In this document: one piece after another, positions 1-56,224 of the stretch | Layout: every line of letters begins with the position of its first letter | Numbering within the stretch: position 1 is the stretch's first letter | Source: Mixophyes australis | Lineage: Eukaryota > Chordata > Amphibia > Anura > Limnodynastidae | Direction: 5' to 3' | Length of the DNA: 64,000 nt | Assembly: GCA_036250195.1 (NCBI GenBank) | Contig: JAVHZZ010000004.1 | Span: 141,249,729-141,313,728, forward strand | Notes under the pieces: generated by a model | Database searches by the model: none | Seen by the model: only the letters and a program-made list of their open reading frames with translations | Told to the model about the DNA's origin: nothing | Position numbers and translations under genes: made by a program

Positions 1-695
1 TAAATTCAAAATTCCACTTTTTACTGCAAATGCGCTTTGATACAAAGTGGGTTTCTGTGTCTGAAAGTTGGATGTGTCCAATTCTAACTGAGGCACTTGG
101 TGTGCAACCTCCTGGGGGGCATGCTCGATAACCCACCATTTTCCCCATGAAACTACAATGGAAACTGACTTACAAGTAAATTAAAATAAAATATTTGATT
201 TTGGGGTCAATTGGTGGTACAGTGAGCAAGTTCACTACTTCACTCCAAAAACTGGCCACGGGAGAATACATTCAGTTGATGTGCCAGAAGTCAGCATCTC
301 TCTGAGCTGCACTATGTCTTATATAAGCTATGGTATAGATTTGAGCGATTACATCTCTAGTTAGCCCGTACATGCGTCTCTGGAGAGTAGCCTCTGTCGT
401 TTTAGTAGACTGCAACTCGTTATTTGTTGCTATTGTCTAATTTATCACCTGTAAAGTAATTTAAAAAGGACTACCCGTTCTTCACAGCAAGACTACTTCC
501 TTGAGGAAATGCTGTCTTATCTGAAGTACCTTCTATTAGCTCTTTCTAAGAGTTTTTACAAAGGGTTTGCCGTTATTTAACCCATGACATGTTTCTTTTT
601 CTTTTGTTTGCTTTTTTATTTTGTTTTTACTTTTCTTTCTTTTTTTTTTTTTTTTTCTATTCACTTGTCTGATAAGGTGTTTTCTCTTGTTGCAG
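1..695 (+). other. IREB2 intron upstream of the first visible exon
   Basis: Non-coding, AT-rich sequence ending in a pyrimidine tract and TTGCAG at 690-695, the acceptor of the first visible coding exon. A T-rich stretch around 585-660 is the only obvious low-complexity sequence. I see no coding similarity in either strand, so the upstream coding exons of IREB2 lie left of the window. Confidence 0.8.
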
Positions 696-43809
<43,114 letters not shown>

Positions 43810-44275
43810 TAATGTCATCAAAGACAAATGATGAACTGTTTGGATTGCACAACTGCTTCACGTGCTCTTGTCCTTTCTTTCCCGCCTTAAAGACTGGTGG
43901 GAAACAAAACCAGTGAAATCTCTTCCAGCACTTTCAATAGACGACTGGTGCTACAGGCATGCCTTCCTTATTCCTGCTGAGGGATAACCAACAGTCATCC
44001 CCATTACACAGGCTTGCACGTTACTATGACTTGCTTTGAAGTCATGTGCACAGGGCACCGTTTTACTCTGCAAGACCTGCAACTGGCTAATTCGTGGATT
44101 TCCAATTCAGAAGTGAATGAAGGAGTGGCGCCATTTTTTATTTAAAAACTGTTCTTCCATTTGATGAGCTCTTAGTTTTCATTCTGTCATGGAAGTAAAG
44201 ACTTATTTACTTTTGTGTGAACACCAGACTCATTGTTGAGTATGTTATGAAATAAAGATGCCTAAATCTTCATTA
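43810..44275 (+). other. IREB2: IREB2 3' untranslated region
   Basis: About 460 nt from the stop codon to just past the first AATAAA (44251-44256). I saw no clear CAGUGN-loop iron-responsive element hairpin, as expected, because IREB2 is not known to be regulated by its own IRE. The 3' cleavage point is inferred. Confidence 0.6.
44251..44256 (+). terminator. Polyadenylation signal AATAAA of IREB2
   Basis: First canonical AATAAA after the stop codon, 442 nt into the 3' UTR. A T-rich stretch follows at about 44275-44310. It is the most likely end-forming signal for this transcript. Confidence 0.65.
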
Positions 44276-44356
44276 TCATTTTGCATTGGACTGCATTAAT
44301 TTGAGGTTTTAAAGGGTAAGTAATTAGGTGCTTGTGGCTTACTTTTGTGTAATGTC

Positions 44357-44362
44357 AATAAA
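44357..44362 (+). terminator. Possible second polyadenylation signal AATAAA
   Basis: A second AATAAA lies about 100 nt downstream of the first. It could give a slightly longer 3' UTR. No sequence feature shows which is used. Confidence 0.3.
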
Positions 44363-45731
44363 TGAAAGACTGTAAATGCCAACAAACATTCCCCCTTCCT
44401 CCCTCAGTTGCTGTACTCCTTTTCTGGCTGCTTCTTCTGATGAGAATAATATTGTCAAACAAACAGCAGAGCACCGGTCTAGTAGTTATCCAATCATAAA
44501 TACAGTAATTATGTGGCTCACACTTCCAGCGAGTGAAACAATACACCACAACATCACGTGTCCAAATTCATGTTTTGGTCTATTGTTGTAAAGAACTTTG
44601 GTGCACCAAAAGGTTGAAAATAAATCTAACGTATATAGTATACAGTAATAGTATATAGAATAAAGTAAATCTATCCTTCCTATCCCTATAGTCCTGGAGA
44701 GGAGGAGGGGGTATCCTGGAATCTATGCTAGCTCTGATCTTGTACTGATGACTTGTGCAGCTAGACCTAGTTGGTCAGCATGGATCCATACAGTGCAGGA
44801 CAATTTTTCATATAAAACAGTTACTTACAATGTAAAGGGCTCATATAACTTGTTCATTAGGACTTTCATTCCCATCTATCTGTTTGTTTAACAAAGCTTC
44901 ATGACTGGAGTGCATAGTGGACTATGGGATAAATAGATCAGAGCACACTTAGGCCTAATTCATCTTATATCCAGCAGGTTTTATGAACCCTCAACTACTC
45001 TGCTCATAACTTTGGTTTGTTTACTGTGATACTAGTAAGACAAATTGTAATTCTCAAATTCTGATATTTAGTACAATTAATTGCAAATACTAACACAATG
45101 ATATTTATTTAGTGACTTCATTTTTTTAAAATGGTTGTGCTTTAATGCTGGACAGAAACAAAAACAAAAATTATTGTTAATACTGACAGAGCAACACTTT
45201 TTAACAATATTCCTATAATTCACAATGTGCAAACCTCAAATTCAAGTCTCTGCAGCTAGATTGGCTGAATAGAAAAACAAGTGTTTGCTTCTTACATCTT
45301 TTATCTGGTTGACTAGCCATACTATCTTGTAAATTTATTGTAGATTTCCCAATACAATAGAGGTCACATGGGCAGCATGGTTGAGCAATGTGATCACTAG
45401 TCCTTGTTAAGTGATACCTAATACTATAGTTTTTGCTATGCGGGGTTGCTGAAAAGTCAGTCAAGTGTTCATATTTTTATAGGTAGTGAAGCCACTACAT
45501 TTGAAACAACCATGTTTGGTGTGCCTGCCACATTGAAGCCATTTTATTGTATATGGAAGACTATAGATCATATTAGAGGAAATGTTAAATCCTATATTCT
45601 GAGTGCCTGGCATACAGTATCCAGCTGAAAGCAAGTACATAACAGGTAGTGGGTTGATGCATATAGTTCCGCAAGGTCAAATACAGCACTGTTTAAGTGG
45701 AGGAGAGTCACTTTCCAAGATTAAAGAAAAA
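44363..45731. other. Intergenic sequence downstream of IREB2, nothing recognised
   Basis: No open frame with family resemblance in either strand and no RNA gene. In other vertebrates the next gene after IREB2 is usually HYKK, but I cannot see any of its exons here. Confidence 0.45.
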
Positions 45732-45850
45732 AATATATTGTGTATGTGTGTGTGTATATATATGTATATATATGTGTATATATATGTGTATATATATGTA
45801 TATATATATGTATATATATATGTATATATATATGTATATATATATGTATA

Positions 45851-45921
<71 letters not shown>

Positions 45922-45955
45922 GTGTGTGTGTGTGTGTGTGTATATATTTTTCAAA
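45732..45955. repeat. TATATG/TA/TG compound microsatellite
   Basis: Starts with TGTGTATG units, continues as 10-bp TATATATATG-type units, then pure TA (about 45860-45913) and TG (about 45921-45940). Open frames through it on both strands are artefacts. Confidence 0.97.
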
Positions 45956-46339
45956 TAAGTGATTTTGATAACAAAGAATATGCCACACACAAAGATCAAG
46001 CTTTGTAGTTTTAAAAGCTCATTGGAAAAGCTGATGGCTTGGTTCAATATTGAGGAGCTTCAGTCCATAAATTTTCATAAAAAAACAAAGATTTTCCCCT
46101 CATTTTATTTTCACTAATGTTCATATATCTTTGGTAATTTGTCTATTTATGTTGTATGGACGGAGATTTGTTATGTGGTGCATTTAGTAGTTTGGGTGTT
46201 GGTGGTAGAAAGCAAGTACGAGAAATTACTGGAAATGTAATGATTGGCCAAAAACATATATACATGCCATGACCATTTATGGAAGGATACATAGTTGTTG
46301 GCCTTTAGGATTCTATTTGGAAGTGAGGGGTGAATGATT

Positions 46340-47690
46340 TATATCATATTGTGGCTAGAGAGGATCATCGCTGTTAAGATGAACCTGGTCCCTAAGTTTC
46401 TATACCTATTCCAGACTCTCCCCGTGTAAGTAACAGTCAGTGTTTCGGGCCTTGCATTGCTTTTTTCTTACATTTGTATGGTATTGCAAGCCCCCTAGGA
46501 TCACTGTGGCAGTGCTCAAGAAGCCTAGGGCTCAGGGAGGCAGAGGTTTTCTGGATATCAAACTTTATTACTTGGCATCCCATTTGACCCAGGTTGCAGT
46601 TACTTATATCCTCCCCCAGACCATAGCGTGGGTGGACTTGGAGACCCACTTCACGGGGGTCCCTACCCTGGCATCACTCTGGGGCCTCCCTAATGTAGAC
46701 AAACCACCAGATGCTTCCTCCCTCCAATCTCAAGTTTTGTCTGTCCTATGGGACTCCTGTCGGATCAAATACAAATTATCCTCCCTCTTTTCCCCCCTGG
46801 TGATTCGTCACAACAACTTAAGCACTGGTTACATGCAGGAATTCAGGTGGTTTCGGACCTGGTCGTCAGTGGAACTTGGTCTTCTAAGTCGGATCTATAC
46901 CACAAGTTTGAACCTTTTCGCCCGCTTTTCTTTGAATATTTCCAGGGCCGACACTTCATTATGTCCTTACCCCCCTTGTATCTCTCCGGACCCACAATAT
47001 TTTTGAGCACATGTGCCTGCATAGCCCACTTACTAAAGGAATGATACCTGGGATTTATAATTGTCTTATAGAGACATCAGGACTGCATGAACGGGAATGG
47101 GAGAGGGATCTAGGGCCCCCTCCAGATGGATCCTGCTGGGAGGAGGTCAGGGAGGGGATTGCCAAAAGCTTGATCTCTACATTAATCAAGGAAGTGACCT
47201 ACAAATTGTATCATAGGTGGTACTATATCCCAGACAAGCTGTCTAGAATGTTTCCCTCGGCTACCCCGAGCTGCTGGCGGGAATGCGGTCGGAGGGGTAT
47301 GATGCTACATATATGGTGGACCTGCCCTCGTATAGTCCCTTATTGGGACATGGTCCTTGCGCTTATAAACTCTGTGTCAGGACAACAGGTTGATTAGGAC
47401 CTTTGGTCATTCCTTCTCTCCCGCCCCATACCTGATGAGAGTGCACCCTTCTACAAGCTTATAGCCCATATCCTAGCTGCACCTAAATCATTAATAGCCA
47501 AGCAGTGGAAAGACCCTAATCTTCCCTCTATGCAGGAACTACGGAATTATATTTGGCATGTCGCACGCATCTGACGTATTATGCACTACCTCCACGACAA
47601 ACCACATAAATTCAACAAGATGTGGGCCCCTAAAGTATTGTGATGTTTGTATTCTTGTTGTTTCCTCACTAAGTAAAGAATAAAAAAAAG
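46340..47690 (+). mobile_element. 5'-truncated L1/Tx1-type LINE, ORF2 C-terminal part
   Basis: Begins within ORF2 at the block matching 33785 of the larger LINE (GGATCATCGCTGTTAAGATG vs GGATCATCTCTGTCAAAATG). It continues through GGRGFLDIKLYYLASHLTQV, HEREWERDLGPPPDGSCWEE, YKLYHRWYYIPDKLSRMFPS and MLHIWWTCPRIVPYWDMVLA to the stop at about 47641 and an AATAAAAAAAAG tail. Frameshifts break it into three frames. It is a related but distinct copy, not a segmental duplicate. Confidence 0.85.
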
Positions 47691-48626
47691 GAGGGTGCAT
47701 GAACTTAATGTAATTTTCAAAAGCCATTGACACCTATGAAATGCTTGTAATTTTACTTTAGTATACCATAGCAACATCTGACAAAAAGGTCTTAAAACAC
47801 TGAAGCAGCAAACTTTGTGAAAACCAATACTTGTGTCATTCTCAAAACATTTGGCCATGACTGTTGAATCTTTAGAGGGTGATGTACAAACAAGGCGAGG
47901 CTCAGCACCCTATTACGAACATTTGAAAGAAAAAAAATTCAGGTAGCCCACTATGGTACCAGGCTGGGGGGCTGATGCCCTCCAGCCCACCTAGCCAGCC
48001 CGTGTTTACAAGCAAACCTAGAGAAGCCCTGATGAATGGAGCAAGATAAAGAATTCTATGAATAGGAATATGAGATAAACAGGGCAAAATGCCAAAGATG
48101 CCCCTGATTGTTGGCTCATCGCTTCCCCGCCACCTACCACCCTCCAGGCCTCACCACATATCTTAGTCTTTGACACATCAAATTATATAAACAGAGGCTG
48201 TGATTCACACTTGAAAGTAGATTGATCAGTAGAGTAATTTAGGAAATGTAGGTTGGCAACTTGCACCTGCTATGTTTAGGATAATATCATTTGATGTTTA
48301 AAATATTTTGCTACTTAGATTTGTGTGGATTGATAGTGATTTCTAATGTATGATAGGGCTTTGCATTACGTGTTGCTAAAATCTTTTTCTACTGGATTAC
48401 CTGTTGCCTGACTCTGCTTGTTTCTGGAAGCTCCTTGTCAGCGGCCCCTCTCCACCCCTGGCTTGTTGTCTGGACCTTCCTTACTTGCTGCCTACTCCAC
48501 CCTTCTGGCTTGACCTTTACTTCCCTGTTCGCTGCCTGCCCTCGATCATTTACATAGTTACTGGTACCCTGTGTATGCCACCTAATATACTACTACTAGC
48601 AGCCTCCATTGACCATTGCTACCTGG
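47691..48626. other. Intergenic, nothing firm
   Basis: The pyrimidine-rich stretch 48390-48620 resembles the 3' half of a retroelement LTR read in the other direction, but no ends are visible. Confidence 0.35.
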
Positions 48627-49323
48627 TGTTAGGAACCCCTCTAGCCGGTACAGCACAACCCGGAGTCTGCTCTGCCAGTCAGGTGTTCACTGGAGCCCCT
48701 AGTGGTGGGGACAGACTTGGCCGCAGACTAGCAGAGGGTCGTGAAGTGTGTACTGACTAGGGGGAACCCAAGCAAGCGGAGTGAAATCCAGGTAAGGATC
48801 AAGGGCTGGAAGCAGACAGGGAATCCAATACACGATCCAGAGTCAAGGATGACAAGCACAGTAGCAAGGTCCAGATACAGGCCAGAAGGTCAGGGTCACA
48901 GGATACACAGGCAGGGTCAAATCCAGACAAGGGGTCATACACAGGTAATCAGTCCAAACAGGTTTTCACCAATACTAACAGGAGCAGGTTAGCTGACAGG
49001 CAGACTGGACGCTATAACCGGCAGGGAGGCTAAGCCCTCCCTGCCTTATATACAGACTTTAGCCAATCAGGGCTTAGCCCTGCAACACATCACAGCCCAT
49101 GCCCCGACAATAATTAGCCCACAGGCTATCTTAGCGCATGCGCCCGGCTGCCTCACTTGCCGGAGCGCACCTCTTGTTACACTCGGCGTCCGGCCGTTGC
49201 CTTGGCAACGGTCGGGCCCGAGAACCGGAAATGACGCCCCGGTTGTCATGGAGACGACCGGGACGTTCACTAGGAACAGGAAGTGAGTCGCGACGGTGCC
49301 CGAGGCTGCCGCGGCTCCTGACA
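48627..49323 (-). mobile_element. Solo LTR of an LTR retrotransposon, 697 bp
   Basis: On the + strand it begins TGTTAGGAACC and ends GGCTCCTGACA (TG...CA). It is flanked by the 5-bp duplication CCTGG (48622-48626 and 49324-49328). A TATA box and CCAAT element on the minus strand fix its orientation as minus. No internal coding sequence or second LTR is present, so it is a solo LTR left by recombination. Ty3/gypsy origin is likely but not shown. Confidence 0.85.
49045..49255 (-). promoter_or_regulatory. LTR promoter: TATA, CCAAT, NRF1, RFX and ETS/CRE motifs
   Basis: On the minus strand TATATAAG (complement of 49045-49052) is preceded by ATTGG at 49063-49067, an exact GCGCATGCGC (NRF1 consensus) at 49134-49143 and the palindrome GTTGCCTTGGCAAC (RFX X-box type) at 49196-49209. 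ACCGGAAATGACG (ETS plus half CRE) lies at 49224-49236, and a second X-box-like GTTGTCATGGAGAC at 49242-49255. Spacing suits a start site near 49020 reading toward lower coordinates. Motif function is inferred. Confidence 0.6.
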
Positions 49324-49328
49324 CCTGG

Positions 49329-51940
49329 TTACTAATAAGTTTTTATTACTATGAGTACAAGACCTGGGGGCATCTGAGTATCTGTGAGCATATCATGTTC
49401 TACAGGAAAGGTGGCTGCTATAGGTGAAGACCTCTAACTGCCTTTTTCTTAAGAGCTTGTCTAGTTTCCAGCGGGAGCCATGACAATGAGATGCAAATAA
49501 CACTGAATTTAATATTATTACTGTGTAGAGGAGATCTATCCGTACCTCCTCTCTCTATAAGGTATCCCAATAGTGTTAGAAATAAACAAATCATTTGTCT
49601 GAACTTGCTAATTACTCTGTTAACCATATTTAGCCTTCTAATTCCATTTAAAAGATACAAAACGAAAACTGTTGTTGAATTTAGCACCATATGTTTCACA
49701 GCAGAGTTGTTACTCAAAGGTGCTAAGTGCCTGTATAGCAATTGTGCATACTGCCTTTTAGTCATATGTCTAAAATGTGTTCAATAATGTAAACAGGAAT
49801 TCCGTATTTCTGTAAATTTGTTTTTATAGTAAGTGTTATTTAAAGTAATTAGGGACATGTTACTTCTCAAAAGCATGTAATTTTCCATGTATTTTTTATG
49901 AATTTATCATGCAGGTTTCAACTTTATGAATAGAGTAGGTCAAGTCATTAGATTAGTCAAACATGAGCTGATGTTATGCCTTCTTGCAACATCAGAAAAG
50001 TCAACAAAGAAATGTGAGAAATACTAGTCCCTAAAGCTATGTGTATCTGTTAATTGCTGCAAATAGGTGATAACATTGTATAGATTGGTATAAATGTAGC
50101 AAACAGAAACTGCTTGATAGATGAGGAGATAACATATTCTATCCACTGGGTGCCCCACCAAGACTACCACTGTAAATGACTTAACCCCTTCGCTGACAGA
50201 AGTGCCACATAGGTTCCACCAGGAATAACTATTTAAAAACAATCTACCCAAGCTAATAATATAAACCTTTGCCAGGATAGCTGGGCCTTTGTTTTGATAC
50301 AATGTTTGAATAAATATGTTTTTAACTTTTGAGCATCACATGGAGGAAAATAGGCAAAAATGAAAGAAAAATACACTCATCTATATTTCTGCCATTTCCT
50401 ACTTTCTCACAATTATTTAGAACCCGGAATGATATACCTCAAAGTACTTTGTAATATATAGGAAAGGAAAATACGCTATGATCACTACTTTATCGAACAC
50501 ATCTGCAGTTCTGATACACTTTTGATACAATTACATAGTTTGTGAAGACTATTAGTAACTATTTCATGTTAAGTAGCTTATATCTTAGGTTCCCATGTGA
50601 GGTGGCTAGTGGTCCCTAACAGATACAGAGGGAGGCTGATAAAACCACATAGACAGTTTGCTCACACCTATACTAGCATGGTATTCTCTGGGATGGGACT
50701 AGTGATTTCATTTTTTTCTTTGGCCAGAGCAGAAACATACAGGCTGGTGTACTGGCTGGATATATGTTTTAGGTTATTTAACAATGGAATTTATATAAAA
50801 GAAACCCAGCAGGCTTATTCTTTACCAATGAACAAAATAGAGATGCACAGATGTTAGTGCAGTGTCTAAATGTTGGGCAGTACCTGAATATACAACCTGA
50901 GGCTGTGGATTGGGCAATCAATTGAATGCACAAACCACAGATGGGTGGTACTTTTAAATAAATCTTTCCCTGCTGTATCCAGTCTGTTAAAGGATTTCTC
51001 CTTTAGTGGGTTTTAATCTCCTTAATGTTCTGGCAAATGTATGTATGACCATTTAATACCGTTATATATGACTATTACCGTCAACCAACTCCTCGCAAAG
51101 GTACATCTAAATTAACCTAATAAATATCATTCTTATATTCCCTTAAATCCACAGGCTTCAAGAATAATCACAGCAAGATATAACTTAATTTAAGGTGTGT
51201 TGTACTATATTATAGAACAATAAACAGCGTAACAATATTTTACACAATATTGATTTTGGTGCCATACATCATTAATTTCCTGTTCTATAAATACATAAAT
51301 AATTGTGTGTGTGTAAGTGTATGTGTGTGAATGTATTGTGTGTGTGTTGCAGTGGGAGGAGGGGGGAAGACCCATCTGACCTGGGGGTAAGGAGACCAAA
51401 CACACACTCCATTCATCTCACTTAAAGTCCAACGGCCATTTTTAACACATGGTATTTCAACCACATACTAGATCCATCTGCTCTACTTTCTCTTTAAACC
51501 AACAATCTAGCAAAACGTTATATTAATGATTAATCCATCACTTTCCATGCATTTACACTAAACTGCATAAAGCAAACTATTTCCATTCAAAAACTCCATT
51601 ACAGCATTAAACCAACACAGAATCACACAGGAATATGTATAACACCAATGCTTCCATGACCAAAACTTAACCAACACAGAACCATGTATAACACAAACAC
51701 ATCCATGTATATCAACAATCTATCCCAAACACAACAGGAATTCCAAGAATTGTACAGAACTTCAGGCAATTCCGATCACATTTACCAGCTGTATAAATGA
51801 TCATTCATTCTCATATACTCTACACATATGTGTCTTCCATTCAACAACACATTACAACATTTATGTTTCCACATTCACCTTTCATTCATTCAAACTCCAT
51901 ACTAGTCAGGGCCTTTATAGCCCATGTGGTTACTCACTTC
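49329..51940. other. Intergenic, nothing recognised
   Basis: AT-rich sequence; only a short GT-rich patch at 51305-51352. No coding or RNA similarity. Confidence 0.45.
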
Positions 51941-51950
51941 CCTGCATGTT

Positions 51951-52460
51951 CACCTAGGAGCAATGACTTTATTTGTATAAAGTACAAAAAATACAGGGGA
52001 TACATTACATTCAAGTGTACACAGTACACCGTAAAACATAATCATGCATACATTTTAGCACAATACAAGGTATAAAGTACAAGATATGACCTACACTATA
52101 CATCAAGTACTGCACTAAACATTCAAACTTTAAACAATATCACTTTACAATAAAACAACAGTGGATGTGAGGGGGGGGTAGGGTGGGGGAGTCATGAGCA
52201 AAAAGTTATATTGAGGACACACAAAAAGGGAAGGGTGCATAAATAGACATGGCATTCAATAATATTTTAAACTGTGATGGGGGAATGGGTTGAAGGGGGT
52301 AAGGAAGGGGAAGCTCAAACCTAAGATTTTATTGAAAAAAACAGTGGGGAGAAGGAGAAGAGGGAGACAATAATCACCTAGGAGCAATGGCTGCATGTCT
52401 GCTCAGGCTAGCAGCAGCTCCCAAAAAGACCCTTTCTTTCTCCGTATAAAGTGTAAAAAC
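51951..52460. repeat. Direct-repeat pair (CACCTAGGAGCAATG) 424 bp apart
   Basis: CACCTAGGAGCAATG occurs at about 51952 and 52376; each is followed, after 10 or about 60 bases, by GTATAAAGT. Between them are purine-rich G-runs near 52170, 52230, 52280 and 52345. This could be a decayed retroelement end, but no coding sequence is present. Confidence 0.4.
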
Positions 52461-55348
52461 CTTTCTTGTGGATGGAGACTACCTTTCACAAGAACCACTC
52501 ACAGCATTCATATGCTAATTACTGACCAAATGCTCCAAAAACCTGATTAACTGGTATTTACAAGCCTTATGCTTCCCAGTGGGGGGGGGAGGAAGGTTTT
52601 TTTCCCCTAATCGGTGTGCTAATTCAATTGTGGCTGAATCTGTTCATATATTATAAAATGAAACATAAATAATAGATTATTTATGTACTCTTCATCACAG
52701 TCTTTAACTAGTCATTCTGGAAACCTTCTCTTTGGTTCCCTGCTGATAACACATTCCCTGTCCTTCAGTTCTCACCTGGCCAGCAGCAGATTGCAGTCAC
52801 ACCTTGTGACCCACTACAGCTTTAGTAGCAGGAGAGACACTATGGAGCTTGTAAACCCCTATAAAATGTGAGTAGGCGATTTGTACATCATTATTTCATA
52901 TATAAACTCATGAAGTGTGGCTAATGATATTTAAAATGAACATATGAAACAATCTTGCAAATATTATATATATGTATTCTATTACACCGTTTGCTATTTG
53001 TAGGTGTGCTGCTTTATGAGATGTGGTAAGCGGAGGTAGTAGGTTTTAGGGGGCAGCAAACGAAGGTATTCATTTAAAAATTCCTCTTGCTGCCGTCTTG
53101 TCATTAGATGGAATAATGGTGAAAGTGACACTTTTATTGTGTGCATAACACTAATACAAATGTTTGAAATGTTCTATGTGAAGGATGTAAAAGGTGGCAA
53201 TTTAACTGCTGCCCGGCCAGCAGAATAACCAGCCACACCTGGGAAAGTGACAGAAAATATACTAATGTCGTTGTGTGCAATTTGCTGTTTAGTTAAGTCC
53301 TTAGCTAACATTTGATAATTGTTTTGCTATCGGGAGTACACTGTTATTTTGAAGACAGTGAAATATATCCATGTTCTTTCCAGAGGATTATAAGTAACAT
53401 GGGGATAAAAAATATGCATAATAACTATAATTACAATTAAGTATAAAGACTCAGAGAGAAAGGAAGGTTATAGTGAAATTTACATTTTGTTTATTCACAA
53501 GTATTAAAACATTCATTAAGTAAGGAAAAAAATGCTTTTTATCTCCAAAAGTGCAGCTGTATCTTCATGTGTATCCGCTTTCTAAGCTCGGGCAGAACTC
53601 GGCACACATCAACATATAAAAACAAATGGTGCTTAGTAGAATGAGTAAATATAATTGTAGCAATATGGTCAGCACTGGCTAAAGGACCATCTGAGGCTGG
53701 GGTTCAGATAGACACCTTCTCTGCTTACCCTAATACTGGCCCTCAACATTTGCAGCAGTGGCAGATTCTAGTTAGGATGTTTGGGTTTTCAGTGCAGGAC
53801 CCAGGCAGTACAGGGCCCAGCATTTCTCCGGTCTAACTGAATGGTACAAGTATGAACTTGTCAGCGTAGGGTTAAGATTTGCTGTTTATTCAAATTAACT
53901 TATGAATGTTTAATGCAAAACATTTGGAATATTAAGGAAGTTTTATATAATAATACACTTGGAATGAGGTCTTTACTGAGTGTTCCAAAGAAAATTCAAA
54001 CTCAAAAGTGGTCTTTATTTTAGGTCTGAGCACTAACCAGTGACAGAGCGATGCTCCCCAACTCCTGCAACACCAATAACTTTATTTTTATTAAAAACGG
54101 TGAGATGAGGGAGGTGACCTCCTGTTTTTAGGCAATGTGTTCAGTGGTGCGTTCAATGACCATTTATTTTCCACCCACTTTATGTAGTTTATACTAACAT
54201 GGATATATCAAATGTGTGTTAAAATGACTCTATCTTAGTCAATCTACGAGGCATTAAAAGGGTTAACATAGATTGCCATGATAATAAACGTTAAAATACT
54301 TTCCAAGAGAATAACAGCCATAAAAACATTCTGTGTCAATGCTGAGTTGGTTTTGATGTTGCTGTAAACCTTCTCCTTTTCCCCCACATGAAGTTTTATG
54401 TAAAGCTAATTACCCTCTTTACTACCAATATCCTGCGTTAAAAGCCCATCACAGAACGTTCTGTCTATAAAGGACAATGACAGCTTCCCATGTGCTCTCT
54501 TGTGCAATAACTAAGGTGTGTGGTTGAGATGAGTGTCCATGTTTCCCTGTCCATCTGAGCGACAATGTAATGCTCAGAAAGTAAACATATAATAGGGTGC
54601 AAGGTGCTAGTTTAAAAATAAATGAGTTAGTTTAATAAAATATTTTAGTTAAGTAAAAAGAAACAAACTTTTTTTTTGGCCTGACAAAAATAACTGAATT
54701 CTTATAGAGAAAACCTTAGGAAAAACATGCATTGCTTGAGTGATGTCACAAGTGACTTGCCCTAAATTGTGATTCCTACAGTCTGACTGCAACCTAAAAG
54801 ATACTAGTGGCCAAGTCTAAAATATTTGTTTTTTTACGATTTACTACATAATTTATTTGAATGCATCTAATTCATTAAGTTCTGAGTTGATTTTTTTTTT
54901 TCACTTGAACTTTGTTTTAATAAATAATGTAAACCACACTAAATTAAATTAGTCTACTTAAGACCAGTGTCTATTTTACATTTAAATTGGGTTTCTTTTA
55001 GTGCATTTATACAAGAAAAATGTATTTGTAAGCCTTCTAATTTGTTAGAAATTTGTAAACCTAATTTAATCCATTCATGTTCAGTCCATATGTCTTTTGT
55101 TTTGTTTTTATCAAATATATTTTATTGAGTTTCATATATTACAAATATATAAAACAAAAATAACCACAAAATACAGTAAAAAGAAAAAGCTGCTAATTAA
55201 AAAACAGACCTACTACTCACCTTTCTAAACATTCAGCCACTGCTTCTCATAACCCTTCCTCTGAAGGTGCCTCTTTTGTGAAGAACGATCTACCCAGGCA
55301 ACCAATGCGACATTGGAGATAGTTTCAGGGGATGTGGTCAATTTTCCA
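52461..55348. other. Intergenic, nothing recognised
   Basis: AT-rich; open frames are short and lack family features. 54350-54590 is less AT-rich and could be a conserved non-coding element, but that cannot be judged from one sequence. Confidence 0.4.
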
Positions 55349-55614
55349 ACAATGGAAATGTCGGCAGTTATCCTGTCGACATGAAAATAAAGTACCAATA
55401 ATAAATTCACAATGTCGACAATCACAATACCGACTATATCGCTATACAGACAGACCCACCAACATTGCTCTTTTAGTGTTGGCATTGTGATTGTTGACGT
55501 GAATGTCGACAATCACGCTGTTGACATTTTGAAGCTGTCATCAGAATGGAAGTGTCGATATTTAGCCTGCCAACATTTTAATGTGAACAGGTTAACTGCC
55601 GACATTTCCATTGT
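55349..55614. mobile_element. 266-bp inverted-repeat MITE rich in GTCGACA
   Basis: Left arm ACAATGGAAATGTCGGCAGT then TATCCTGT pairs with the right arm ACAGGTTAACTGCCGACATT then TCCATTGT (about 27 bp, one or two mismatches). Inside, short GTCGACA/TGTTGAC palindromes repeat. A similar GTCGAC/TGTCAAC-rich block lies at 62620-62750. Superfamily and target duplication unresolved. Confidence 0.65.
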
Positions 55615-56224
55615 GGACATTACGTACCCAGCCCAGTTTCAGAACTTTCACTTCACTCCATTGAGATTAGCAGTTCAAGCAATGTGCAAGAGACAACTCA
55701 GCCTTGTTTCCTCTGAGCTAACCAAACTCTAAATTATGTTACTAAAAACCCAAGTTTGTTAATAAAAGTACATTGTGCTGGATTGCATTAAACAGTGGAT
55801 TCTCAAGGTAGTCCTTCAAAGTATTTGCATAAGATCGGGATTTAAATACTTCCATTTCTAAATCACTCATCTTGAAGAAAATATTGGCTGCTAGGACTGC
55901 TAGTTGTGATCCAGCAACCGCATAAAGTGGAGATTGTGGTTGCCAGGTTCAGTATATTTTCACAGCTGTTTTAAATATAAGATTGTTTAAGGTGGGTATA
56001 GCTGGTTGGAAGTTGTGACATTATAGTATTTCTACCTGTATAGCCACAACAACTATGCAGTACAGATCCATTGTTATTGTATGCAAACATAGGTTTTTAC
56101 TATAAAAATGTAAACTAAAATAAACAATAATAAAGACATAAACGACCATAAAGTATTCAGACCTAAGTAACTTGTATGATACATTATGGAGTTTTTGTGT
56201 AATGACTATTTTAATATTTATTTA

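Noticed and set aside
45603..46047. Open frames on both strands across the TATATG repeat
   Set aside because: Low-complexity repeat artefact.
54350..54590. Possible conserved non-coding element
   Set aside because: Less AT-rich than surroundings but conservation cannot be judged from one sequence.
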